Assembly (NCBI RefSeq): GCF_041381155.1
Contig: NC_091142.1
Coordinates: 6,327,778-6,391,777, forward strand
Direction of reading: 5' to 3'
From: Argopecten irradians
Taxonomy: Eukaryota > Mollusca > Bivalvia > Pectinida > Pectinidae
Length of the DNA: 64,000 nt
The notes under the pieces were generated by a model. It saw nothing but the letters and a program-made list of their open reading frames with translations. It was not told the origin of the DNA and ran no database searches. This document shows, one piece after another, positions 55,201 to 64,000 of the stretch. How positions within the stretch are numbered: the first letter of the stretch is position 1; every line of letters starts with the position of its first letter. The position numbers and the translations under genes are program-made.

Positions 55201-58200
55201 CATCATTCGTACGCCAGACAGGCTATAATATGTAAAACTATGAATTTGTAAAGTTTGAAACTGATTAGCAGGTGTTTATTTTTTAAAAATTATCTTTTTA
55301 GCATTTGAAAGCATCATTCGTACGCCAGACAGGCTATAATATGTAAAACTATGAATTTGTAAAATTTTGTGAGTTCACAAGTTTGGATTGATTCGCGAAT
55401 TTAGTGAAAATAAAACTCCAGCAAATATTAGCAACAATAGAGTATTTAAATAAGACTACAACTTACCAATAGGTGGCAGCCCCCACACACGGTTGACTCG
55501 GACTCTTAGTCCCTGCTTTATACGGTAACGAACCATAGCGTCAAGAGGCAGATTGCCCGCTGTAAATTTGGGACCGACTTTCTTGATGTCAAGCTTGGCT
55601 TGGAGCCACCCAAGCAGTTCTTCATCTGTCTCTCCTGCAACAGGCGTAAGATAAAATTACCTATAATCAAAACATTACCTTATTTACCCCTGAAATTTCA
55701 TAATTGACTTGTCTAGTCTTTGATTTAGAAGTGTCTAAATGTGTCCTCAGGGGTGCGGTCGAAGATTATTCTTTTGTCAAAAAACGCAAGTGTTCTATTT
55801 ATACGGTCATTTAGTGATAGCTTAAAAATTATATATTAAGCCAACGGCTATCTGAAAATTGTAATTAGATCAAGGAGGTCAAAGGTCATTTCATAGTCAA
55901 AGTGAATAGATTTAGAAATCCTTTAAAATTGATGACAATAGTTAGCAGATAAGTCATTAATAATTGTTAAAAAGGTCAAAAGGTGAGAGCTGATTAGATA
56001 ATTAAACAAAAGTAAGAATGATCTATCCAACCATGGTATATAATCATCAGCAAAATATTTTTGGGTTAGTTTTGTTTTACCACTTATAAACATTACTTAT
56101 AAAAGTAAGGCTTATGGGATGGAAGAAACCTGGAGAATCCCCAAAATAGCATTGACCTACAGTCATGCAGTAACAGACAACTGCCCCTTATAGGTTTCAA
56201 ACTTGTGGGCATTTGGTAGCATCTCATAATTTTCTCCTCCCTCCCTCCTCCTCCTTCTCCCAACTCTTTCAGAAATTAACTAAATGTAAGTAGGTCTACC
56301 TTACCTAGTGGGAAGCCCTGTGAGGTTTGTAGTCTCTGCACCATCGCCATCTCTGTTTTAGGGTAGTTCATGTTATCGGCGTAGCTGGCGAATATTCTTT
56401 CGTCTGTGATGGTCGGGCGGGCTGGTTCAGAGTGGTAGTAACCAATACCGTACTTAGGACTTTCTACATAGTCCTGTAAAACAATTATACTGAGAGTAAA
56501 TTATCTGTGTTTCGTTTTTGATTGAATGGCATAAAATTATGTTGATTCTGAGAGTACTTTTAAATTATTTTAGTTCAAATTATTACAAAAAATAATTTCA
56601 CTATAATTGAAACTTTTAGAGATTGTTATCAACTTAATTTTTTTTATCAATTGTTTGAATTGAGATGTACACAACAGCAAGATATCTAGAGTCCGATGTA
56701 TAGTTTCTTACGCCTCTTGAGATATGATAATGGCAGTTCATTTACATGTTTGGGTAAAATATCAAGCACTGCCTTTCCACAAAATTCTCCATTTTGTTAT
56801 CACATTTTCATAGTGTAGTTCCATCTGTAACAAGAATTTTTACACAGCAAAAATAATGTATTGCATGCTCTTACCTTTTCATGAGGCAAAATTCTGACCA
56901 GGATTGAGGCAGCAGGCACGACCTTGAATTGGTCTAGATCTGTTACTTTGTATCGGGCTTTGTTCTTCGGCACTCCATTACGAAGTCGTAGCTGGTGACC
57001 ACCTACATTCAGCTTTCCTTTCTGATAGAAAGATGAGAATTAGATTATTGTATGTTTATATTTTCACTGCAGCTTATTACCCAGCACAGTTGGAATTCAT
57101 CAGTCTATGAAAAGTCATCCACTTATTATGACGTCATTATCATTGTGACGTCACAATTGTCACGCCAGTCATCACGGAAGACGGCTGTTCAGATGGCTGT
57201 TCCATCTTTGACGATAATGAAATCAAGACAAAAATTAATTCTGTATTCATTACAAAAATCTCTTAAAATTGATGTAGATGTTTTTTGGAGCATCAAGAAC
57301 AGGAGGCCCATGGGCCTTAATGGTCACCTGAGTTCGGATATAGAATGAAACAAAGACATATATACACTATATACTGGCCCTTGATGTCGCTCAGTGATTT
57401 TAAAAATTTGACTTCTTAATCTATGAAGAGCATGCTTCCATTAAACCTGTGAACTCAAAAGAAGATTGTTTGAAATCTTAGTCATTTTGACAATGTTTAA
57501 CTCCGCCCCTTTTCACAGGTTGGAATTAGTCATAGAAGTGCACACTGAAATTTATTTAGGCATTGATGGCACCAATTTTTTAATTTCATCGTGGTATGAA
57601 AGTAACTTCGTTTGCAAACTGTGGGAATCAAGGTAGAATTTACTTACATTGAAAATTGGAACAATATTACTTTTTTTTTTTAAATTTCATCAGGGTAACA
57701 ATCTGTGTGACATTTACTTATATTGAAAATTGGAACAAAAACGCTATTTTTAATTTCATGATTCATCAAGGTATGGAAGAAATTTTGTTTGCTAACTGTG
57801 AATCAGGATGAAATTTACTTACATTGAAAATTGGTACAAAAACACTTCCAATGACACTGATCTGTTCTGCGAAGATGTCGTAGGTATAGACACGAAGAAA
57901 AGCAACCATCTGTGGATTAAGTTCTTTCTGTTCCTCGTTAAACTCTAATCGGAACTCGAACCTCGGACTACGAGCTGAGCTCCGCAGATCTGGAATCGCC
58001 AACATGACCCTGGTCATGTCGGGTGCACCAATGATACCGGTAACCTGTGAGCATAAACAATTATTATCGCAATTATGTCAAAGATGGCAGCTATTATAAC
58101 GGAATTAAAGTTTGAATGAGAATCAAATGAAAAATATGGCAATAATGCAGATGAGTCTATTTCAAGTTTTGCAGATAACCATGGTAACAAAATACAAATA

Positions 58201-61200
58201 TTTTCTGTTTTGGTCTAAACAAAGAAAGTATTTTGATGACAAGTGAAAACTCATGGTTCCACCATCTTGGATCCATGTAGTACGCTTTAATCAAGAAATA
58301 ACGGCCATTTGTGTTGGTTTGGTTTGGAAGGTACAATGTATTCCATTTTAGATACAGCAGCTTCGTATCTGTACAACTGGTAAAAAAACATGTTAATAGA
58401 ACGCAGGCAGAGTATCAATTTGATATACTGTAAAGCTGGTATTTTCGAGGGCAAAAATTTTCGCGATTTGAACCTAAGATTAGAAAATTTAATTTTAAAA
58501 TTACATGTATTTAAAAATATTGATTCCCTAATTTTTTTTTTATAGAGAATCAATTGTTTGCGATTTGGCATGAATTGTATCAATTTATATAAATCAACCA
58601 ATTCTTTATTTTTCACTGATCAAAATTTCGCGACCAAGGTGATGGCCTTCTAAATCGCGAAAATATCCCTGAAAAAATAAGAGGCTTTTCATGTATTAGC
58701 TGGCTATTTATTTACCTTGATGATAGATGCATTGTCAGGGATGAAGTGAACAGCATCAATGTAAAGATCAAAGTAGGAGTTGGTCCCCGTTGGTTCCGGA
58801 TCTTTACGAGAGGCGAATGGATTGTGTTCCACCCAGGGATCAAGTAACTCATCTGGAGTTTTAATAACTTCCTTCCTGGATAGCGAAATAAATGGTTACA
58901 TATTAGTTCTACATTAGTCTTTCCAACGATCAAGAAGTTCAATGTTAGTTCTGATATATATCTACTTTTATCACATAATCAGCCTGATATCCAGTGATTT
59001 CGTCTGTGTGATATTTTTGCATGTGTCACTAGTGTCATATGAACTGGAGCGATTTTCATTGGCTGAAACATTCATTGTGACGTCAAGACGGAAACAATAA
59101 AATGACGTCAAGAAAAATGAGGCGACATCATGATTTCAAGAACGGTCCGACAAAATGGCGACCTTCGCTGGATTTTGTTATTAAATATTTTGACTAAAAT
59201 TCTTTAACATGTAGGTTTTTGTAGGTTTGTGACAAAAAAGTATCTTAAATTTGTGTTCATTTAATATGAGATTTTATGAAACTCGTCTTGAAGTTTTGAT
59301 TTTTGCTTGCCAAGGCTCGCAAAAGTGGAAACTTCCTAAACTTGTTTCATAATATCTCATATGAAATGAACACTCAGTTAAGATCCTATACATATATATT
59401 TTAACATATAAAAAAAATGTTCTGTCAGACGGAAAAAAAGGCGAGAGTGGGGTTACACAATATTTCTTCCTCTGAATTTCGTGTGAAATTCTTAAAGAAA
59501 TATTGCCTTTGTAGGTAAGGGCAAGGGAGATGAATATGATAAATGATAATTAAGATATTTTTAGCAGCACTGAAAAATGCATTTCTCGGCTTCCAGACAA
59601 CAGAAACCACCAGATCACCAGATAAAATCATTTTATTACTGATCATTATATCAATCTTGTTGGAAAAAAATGTGGCATTTTTCCAAAAGGTATGACTGGA
59701 ATCAAATTCTTTATCTTTGTACATGCGCTTTTCATTAATTAGAGGGATCAGAAATTTACACTTGATCATGAACTAAATTTTTAACCAATTTTTATTTTCA
59801 ATTCGTTGTGAAGCAAATAAACCCTTAAACTGACAGACTGTCGAAGAGGTTAATGACAGAAAACTTGTAAAACGACACTTACTCCTCTTCTTGTTCTTCC
59901 TCCTCCTCTTCCTCTTTCTCGACCGGCGTCTCCGGTGGAGGCGTGGCCACCTTAATCTCCTCGACTCTTTTCTTTGCCTTTGGCTCATGTTTTGGCTCAT
60001 ACACAACCACTCCCAGTTCTGAACTGTAGCCCAATAGACCCTCTGTAATGTGAAAACTCCAGTTATACCAAAAATTGGATTTGTTGTTATAGTACTTATA
60101 TGATGAATGTTTTTAAATCTTTCAACTCATTCACCCCTGAAAATGTACAATGGACTGTTCCAACCTTTGAATTAGAAGAATTCAAATGCAGAATCAGGGG
60201 TGAATGAGTACTTATAATAATGAATATTTTATGGCCATTAAACTCATTCACCCCCGAAAATGCACAATGAACTCTTCCAGCCTTTGAATTAAGACAGTTC
60301 AAATGCAGCATCAAGGGTGATCTATGAATGAATTAATGGCATACAAAGAATTAATGGAGGAGGAAAGTTGGAATTTCCTGAGGAAAACCACAGACTTACA
60401 GCCAGTAAGGGGTGATCTGTGAATGAATTAATGGCATACAAAGAATGGAAGGGGAAAGTTGGAATTCCCTGAGGAAAACCACAGACTTACAGCCAGTACC
60501 TAGTAGCTACCTCAAAATGAAGGGAAAGTGGGAGACTGCCTGTCATCAAATAATAAATAATGAAATTGTTAATGCAATTACCACAGTTATCTTTGTAAGG
60601 CATCAAAACGATCTTTTTTGGGTCCCGCCTTCTCATACCCCATGGGTATCAAAAAGGGCCACATGCAAAGAAAACCAGAGAACTTAAATACAGACTGACA
60701 GAAACATATAACATTTGAAAAGTTGCTGTAAACTGAATTTTCTTCCGTCAGACGAGAAAAGTACAAAAATTTGTTTCCTTTCCTGGATCTTAATCACTAA
60801 CTTAACTCATTCATCCCCGAAGACACATTAGGCTCTTCTAAATCAAAGACTAGACCAGTCCATTATTAATTTCAGGGGTGTATGAGTTAATAGATGTACA
60901 ATATTAGGATTAATTAAGCATTTGTACCCACCAGGTTTTTCTTTGGGAGTTTGAGGAACAGTGGAGATGAGGGAGTCTGGGACTTCGCCGGCGTGGATAG
61001 AATGTTTGTTGTCCCCAGCCTGTAGGGTCCACTGCACATCCAAAGAGTCTGTTGATTTCCTTCCCGGTGAGTCACGGTAAAATAAAGGCACACGCGCCCA
61101 GCCAAGCTGAACCGTCCTCGCCTCTACAGAGAAGACAGTATAATCAGCATCCGTTGCAGGTAGTATTACGTTGTAAGAAAAAATTCTTTACTTCACTGAC

Positions 61201-63325
61201 CATAGCAAGAACATTTTCAACTATCCCACAGAAGGAGAAATTACATATTAATTAATCAAATCAATATGAATATACAGTGTCTCTTCTTTTTGTCTCTTTG
61301 CCCACAGGCACATGGAATCAAAAGTCATGGAGTACCCGGTAGGTAAAATCATTTTTGAATTCCATTTTTATTTTTTGAAATTCAGGATGGATTTTACTAC
61401 AAGATTTGACAAATGATTTCATGTGCCTGGGAATGACCAAGTACTCGAAAATCATAAAAAGTACAACAGCTGTTTCTATAGATAACTGGTACCCCCAAAT
61501 TACTCTAGCTTACTGTTTGGAAATGAAATGGGTCACTACATAGAAGACAGGATTCTGAAAGAACACGAATATACCACAGCCTCCCAAAAACATACCTCCC
61601 AAGACATCCACAACACAATACATTGAACACATGAGAGCTAGGTCATCCTTAAAAGATCTTAGATGTTACCGGTAATAAGACTTTAATCTAATAAACCAAG
61701 CCATGGTGTAAAATAAGTCACTTTTGTAAGTGAAAGAAAATACTTATTTGTCTGCTCCTGTTTTTGATAGAGAAAAAATATCATTCGCCGGCGATGGAGT
61801 GTCTTTAACAGAATGTTAATTAATCTTATGAACCAAACCAAACCAAATTCTCCCACACAGATTTCATATGAACACTATCATTGTTATTTTTTTTTTTTTT
61901 TGCATCGAACAGATAAGTCTGAAAAGGTCCTACAGTGGAACCTCCTGAAACCGATCATGGTCGGTGCACATAATTTCGGCCGGTTTAGAGAGGGTTCGGT
62001 TTGGAGAAGTGAACCGAATACCGATCATTACGACCGGATTTAATCGATCGGAAGTCGTTTTTTACACTAGTGTACCGCATGTATGGCTAGTGTTCGTTAA
62101 AACCGACCGATATTGATTGTTAATAAGAATGTTATCACAAAAGAGAGAATAATACGTTTAAAAAGGAATGGATTACAACAATCTTGACTTTGTTACCGCT
62201 TATAAACGTAGTTTAGTTAGTTAGTTGCGTGAATGTTCTTGGGGATGTTCTCGTCTGCACTAACCTACACTATGATCGCTTCCGGTTACGTCAAGAATCA
62301 AATTATATGGTCTAATTACACGATGATCAGTCGATGCCGGTCATTATATGACATAGTCATTTTCTAAAACTATACATGGCTTCGGCTTCTTCATACAGAT
62401 AATTTACGTTATCAGACAACTACATATGTAAATAAAAAATCTGTGTGATTTGAATACGAAACTTTCTCTTTATTACTAGCTCTGCTTGTTTTCCTACAGT
62501 AAACAAACCGCGTGCACGTGGTAGATCTTCGTTAAATATCTAAACAATAGACATGATTAAATAATTACACCACATCTCGGGTTATAATTACCGGGTTAAT
62601 TACTGTTGTACCCACCCTATAGCCAAGGATGTTTCACATCTGTATACATGCCCCAGGACATGGCATGCGACAACTATGCTACAGGTACGTGTGTATTTCA
62701 CGGTCGGTTGATCAGACCTCAATGCAATCTATCGGTGTCGCTCAGGTAAGGCCGGTTTTCAGAAGTGTATTTTAGTTACATTTGACTATTCTGCTCTCGG
62801 AATTGGGAGGGATCGGTTTTGGGAAGTTTTATATACTATTAATAAAAAGGAATTCATTCCGTACATGACATCCATGTTCGGTTTCTAGAGGTGATCGGTT
62901 TTGAGAAGGTTCGGTTTTGGGAAGTTCCACTGTATCCTTAAAATTAAAACACACAAATATTTGGTGTAAACCAATAAATTGTCTATTCATATTGCGTAGA
63001 CTACAAGGATTTAAACCCAACTCATCACAAAGATAGACACACCTGATTGGTTAGACGCTGGTTTCTTGTACTCTACCCTTATAAGGGCATATGGGTGTGC
63101 CCCAAGTTCCCGTTCTACGTCGTACTGGGAAATATCGATACTCTCGTACACAAACTTGTCCTGTGGGAAGTGCATCTCATACAACAGGTTTTTGTACATA
63201 TCTTTAGTCTGCACAGACGTGTATGCTGGGTGCATTGACATACGGGAACGAAGCTTGATGCTTCCGAAGTAGATGGACACATGCAGTTGCATTTCAGCCG
63301 CCATCAAGTGATTCAACCACGATTC
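46254..63325 (-). CDS. C2-domain-like protein, 3' part of a long gene, 5' end outside the window
   Basis: Fourteen exons, high to low: 63043-63325, 60932-61123, 59883-60042, 58716-58875, 57823-58044, 56875-57021, 56305-56473, 55467-55634, 53515-53675, 52373-52554, 51468-51606, 49023-49091, 48085-48291, 46254-46481. All have AG/GT borders and join in frame: 2487 nt, 828 aa to a TGA at 46254-46256. Numbering from the first window residue: a beta-rich region (1-158), an acidic E-run linker (about 200-213), a C2-like module with FDLYIDAVHFIPDN and FLRVYTYDIF (about 246-340), and a second with LRVRVNRVWGLPP, YCKIEPGE and IIGWTAMPLFE (about 487-614). A charged helical tail has YRRQGIEGDMYKKEQAFFQE. 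I do not recognise the family; a remote CCDC17-like relation crossed my mind but is unproven. C2 modules suggest a membrane or ciliary scaffold, by inference only. The last exon is the least certain. Confidence 0.8.
47660..47880. repeat. Tandem duplication of about 113 bp
   Basis: Two copies of a segment containing AAACTGTGAAATCATCAT or AAACTGTAAAATCATCAT, then TTCTTGCATATTCATGAATC or TTCTTGCATGTTCATGAATC. It lies in the intron before the last exon of the C2-like gene and shows nothing coding. Confidence 0.6.
48434..48561. repeat. About 33-bp tandem repeat, 3-4 units
   Basis: Units read CACCCTGAAAAAGTAGAAAT plus CGTGAAAATA. The associated 68-codon open frame follows the repeat and is not a gene. 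Confidence 0.75.
48909..48999. mobile_element. MITE family B, diverged copy 9
   Basis: CAACTTGCTCATCCCTCAAG at the left and TTGAGGGAGAATGAGTCAAC at the right are still inverted repeats although the CACCCCTGAA core has changed. It ends 23 bases from the exon at 49023-49091, on the donor side. Confidence 0.6.
49485..50993 (+). mobile_element. Pearl/HINE-type element with 156-bp core array
   Basis: The 5' end, AACAAGA followed by the palindrome GATCCCGGAGGGATC (49492-49506) and GGCGCCCACCA, is followed by eight core units of about 155-159 bp; CAAAATGCAATATGCACAAC recurs at 49706, 49862, 50021, 50176, 50332, about 50487, 50641 and about 50797. Then come an (ACGG)n-type microsatellite (50900-50950) and a terminal hairpin GCCCACCATC/GATGGTGGGC (50966-50989) with CTAA overlapping its edge. 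This order (flank, roughly 160-bp array, ACGG microsatellite, hairpin-CTRR end) is that of bivalve pearl elements and Helentron-derived HINEs. It encodes no protein and lies in an intron of the C2-like gene. Confidence 0.85.
51196..51450. mobile_element. MITE family I, copy 3
   Basis: TACCATAGTCGGCCCAATAA at the left, AAGTGCCCCACCCTCTTTTT inside, and GCATATTAGGTTGAATACAG at the right. It ends 18 bases from the exon at 51468-51606, on the donor side. Confidence 0.55.
51624..51832. repeat. (TTTA)n microsatellite with TTTATTC variants
   Basis: About 200 bp of TTTA repeats broken by TTCTTA and CTCTTA steps, directly upstream (minus strand) of the acceptor of the exon at 51468-51606. The open frame of I, Y, L and F residues is an artefact. 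Confidence 0.95.
51915..52372. repeat. About 43-bp array derived from half of MITE B
   Basis: About ten units of ACTGGAACAGTTCATTATGA plus AATTACAGGGGTAAAAC and variants. The words match the right half of MITE B (CAGTTCATTATGAAATT, CAGGGGTGAA). The last partial unit, GACTGGTACAATTCAC, runs straight into the TTAC that forms the splice donor of the exon at 52373-52554. Confidence 0.7.
52755..53117. mobile_element. MITE family C, copy 3
   Basis: Starts TTTAAAGATACTCCACCGCC and ends GTCAGCGGTGGAGCATCTTT plus AA, with the same interior landmarks as the other copies. Confidence 0.8.
53787..54838. mobile_element. TIR-flanked element made of a 22-bp minisatellite
   Basis: The tract is 1 kb of TGACCTGAATTTCACCTGAT plus AA or AT, about 46 units. 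Three variants (ATCTGATATT, CACCTGATAAT, TTACCTGATAAT) alternate as a 66-bp higher-order unit. The ends, ACAGGCAAAATTTCCTAACC (53787) and GGTTATGAACTTTTGCCTGT (ending 54838), are inverted repeats matching at 19 of 21 positions. So the array seems to lie inside a MITE. It occupies the intron between exons 53515-53675 and 55467-55634. Confidence 0.75.
55141..55375. repeat. Near-perfect tandem duplication of about 118 bp
   Basis: Both copies contain GTTTGAAACTGATTAGCAGG, GCATTTGAAAGCATCATTCG and ACGCCAGACAGGCTATAATA; differences are only a few bases around the T-rich stretch. A diverged relative is at about 26945-27015 (TAGCATTTGAAAGTATCATT). Confidence 0.8.
55678..55755. mobile_element. MITE family B, copy 10
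   Basis: TTATTTACCCCTGAAATTTC at the left and AAATGTGTCCTCAGGGGTGC at the right. It starts about 44 bases upstream (minus strand) of the exon at 55467-55634. Confidence 0.7.
57294..57345 (+). mobile_element. 5' end of a second HINE-like family
   Basis: CAAGAACAGGAGGCCCATGGGC with the GGCCCATGGGCC palindrome (about 57304-57315) and then TTAATGGTCACCTGAG has the same build as the 5' end of the pearl element at 49485 (AACAAGA, palindrome, then a G/C-rich word). The element may extend toward 57800, but its 3' end was not found. Confidence 0.45.
57600..57836. repeat. Three tandem copies of an exon-intron border
   Basis: The donor end of the exon at 57823-58044 (plus-strand word ACTTACATTGAAAATTGG at 57817) recurs at 57642 (ACTTACATTGAAAATTGG) and 57716 (ACTTATATTGAAAATTGG), with flanking GTTTGC-AACTGTG and AATTTCAT words. 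Units are 74 and 101 bases. The copy at 57642 keeps an intact GTAAGT donor; that at 57716 reads ATAAGT. Confidence 0.75.
58438..58683. repeat. Dispersed AT-rich repeat (copy 2 of 2)
   Basis: Collinear with 1319-1508: TTTTCGCGATTTG, AAATCAACCAATTCTTTA, CACTGATCAAAATTTCGCGA and ATCGCGAAAATA. It ends about 30 bases from the exon at 58716-58875. Confidence 0.45.
58966..59398. mobile_element. Dispersed repeat family D, copy 2
   Basis: Matches 9186-9610 from TTTTATCACATA through ATTTCGTCTGTGTGATATTT, GACAAAATGGCGACCTT and AAAGTATCTTAAATTTGTGT to TTAAGATCCTATA. Confidence 0.7.
60122..60320. mobile_element. MITE family B, copies 11 and 12 side by side
   Basis: The first spans 60122-60209 (TCAACTCATTCACCCCTGAA to AATCAGGGGTGAATGAGT); the second spans 60240-60320 (AACTCATTCACCCCCGAAAA to AGCATCAAGGGTGATC). 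Both have CCTTTGAATTA in the middle and are closer to each other than to other copies, which suggests duplication. Confidence 0.75.
60330..60520 (-). repeat. Duplicated SINE body fragment
   Basis: GAATTAATGGCATACAAAGA, GAAAGTTGGAATT and CCTGAGGAAAACCACAGACT plus TACAGCCAGTA occur twice, about 95 bases apart. The words resemble the minus strand of SINE bodies in this window. Confidence 0.5.
60802..60890. mobile_element. MITE family B, copy 13
   Basis: TTAACTCATTCATCCCCGAA at the left and TTTCAGGGGTGTATGAGTTA plus A at the right. It lies 41 bases from the exon at 60932-61123, on the donor side. Confidence 0.8.
61701..61809. mobile_element. MITE family C, right-end fragment
   Basis: CCATGGTGTAAAATAAGTCA, CTGCTCCTGTTTTTGATAG and GGCGATGGAGTGTCTTTAA match the right third of the other C copies. 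Confidence 0.65.
61933..62932. mobile_element. 1.0-kb pogo/Tigger-like non-autonomous element
   Basis: Begins CAGTGGAACCTCCTGAAACC and ends with the inverted GGTTTTGGGAAGTTCCACTG, flanked on each side by TA (61931-61932, 62933-62934), the target of Tc1/mariner elements including pogo/Tigger. GATCGGTTT and TTCGGTTTT words repeat near both ends. No transposase frame is visible. It lies in the intron between the first two window exons of the C2-like gene. Confidence 0.75.
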
Positions 63326-64000
63326 CTGTCGAAAGAAAAAAGGACATGAAATGGTGATATTATATACGGTATAGTGGATAAATTTTGCGGGGTATTTATT
63401 CTTGCTTTATTTACAGTTTTCCTGAAATTTGCAAAGGCAAAACACCAGTGAAATTCTTTTAATTTCAAAACTGTTAATATGCTAATTTAGCTAATAATGC
63501 ATTTAGAGCAATTGGTATACCCCAAAATTAAAACCCTGCAAATATGTTTCATAACGAAACTGTGAAATATACATCCCTCAAATCTAAAGTGCTACTACAT
63601 TTTACATATCAGGCATTTCTTGATAATTTTTATTATTTTCTTTGTATCATTTCAGTTATATTTCAATTTTTTATGTATAAGACAATATGCTCAAGTTACT
63701 GTACAGTTGGTTAACTCTGTGGGAGAAAATTTCGTTATTTACTCATTTATATTTTACTGTGGGGAGAAATGTTTGCTCATTTGTCAATATCTCACAATAA
63801 TAAGCTTTACTGAAAGGTCATTTTACTTTCATTCGTTGGCTTTTCGATAACAGGTATTTCAGTTCACTGAACTTGGACACCAAAAGCACATTACACATTA
63901 GGGGTGACTATCGCTTACAATTTTAACTATTGCAATACTATTGCTATCGAGTGAAACACTATTGTGATAGTTCAACTATTGCAGAATACAATTGCAATAG
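63326..64000. other. Upstream intron of the C2-like gene, no exon seen
   Basis: AT-rich DNA with a repeat-like stretch at 63385-63560 (words such as GCGGGGTATTTATTC and ACCCTGCAAATATGTTTC). From about 63905 it is low-complexity, built on ACTATTGCAATA and GCAATAG, and continues past the window edge. Confidence 0.55.

Noticed and set aside
59773..60006. Arginine- and lysine-rich basic protein on the minus strand
   Set aside because: Wrong frame of the exon at 59883-60042; the correct frame gives the acidic glutamate-rich linker and joins in phase with both neighbours.

Overview
Eukaryotic nuclear DNA, AT-rich, almost certainly from a mollusc and most likely a bivalve. The split genes have GT-AG introns. 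Both recognised proteins are animal ones: tektin-1 and the mitochondrial citrate carrier. The repeats are of bivalve type: elements with a roughly 156-bp core array plus an ACGG microsatellite (pearl/HINE style), tRNA-headed SINEs, and several MITE families. No bacterial genes, operons or CRISPR arrays are present.

Layout. (1) 1-5200 is mostly intergenic; a possible last exon of an upstream gene lies at 199-263, and the rest is degenerate repeats and MITEs. (2) 5201-10056, minus strand: tektin-1 (TEKT1), complete in six coding exons, 402 aa, with a probable extra 5' UTR exon near 11011. (3) 11045-11284: a compact shared promoter with two RFX/X-box-like motifs, an inverted pair of ETS sites and an inverted CCAAT box. 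(4) 11285-36477, plus strand: SLC25A1 (citrate/tricarboxylate carrier), complete in seven coding exons, 318 aa. Its 17.6-kb first intron holds a 24-bp minisatellite, an amplified SINE head, several SINEs and a 2.1-kb solo LTR that cut a 65-bp tandem array in two. (5) 36478-44819: gene-poor DNA with MITEs. (6) 44820/46254-63325, minus strand: the 3' part of a long gene of 14 or more exons encoding C2-like domains. Its 5' end lies beyond the window and I cannot name it.

Tektin-1 belongs to ciliary doublet microtubules and SLC25A1 to mitochondrial citrate export; they share a promoter but have no obvious metabolic link. Most of the other DNA is mobile: at least 13 copies of a roughly 90-bp MITE, six of a roughly 170-bp MITE carrying CRE-like TGACGTCA sites, four of a roughly 340-bp MITE, two pogo-like elements, two HINE/pearl elements, and a tandem-repeat array enclosed by terminal inverted repeats. 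Several lie within a few bases of splice donors.

All exon boundaries were derived by hand from reading frame, splice motifs and remembered family sequences. No alignment or transcript data were available. Repeat edges are approximate to a few bases unless stated otherwise.
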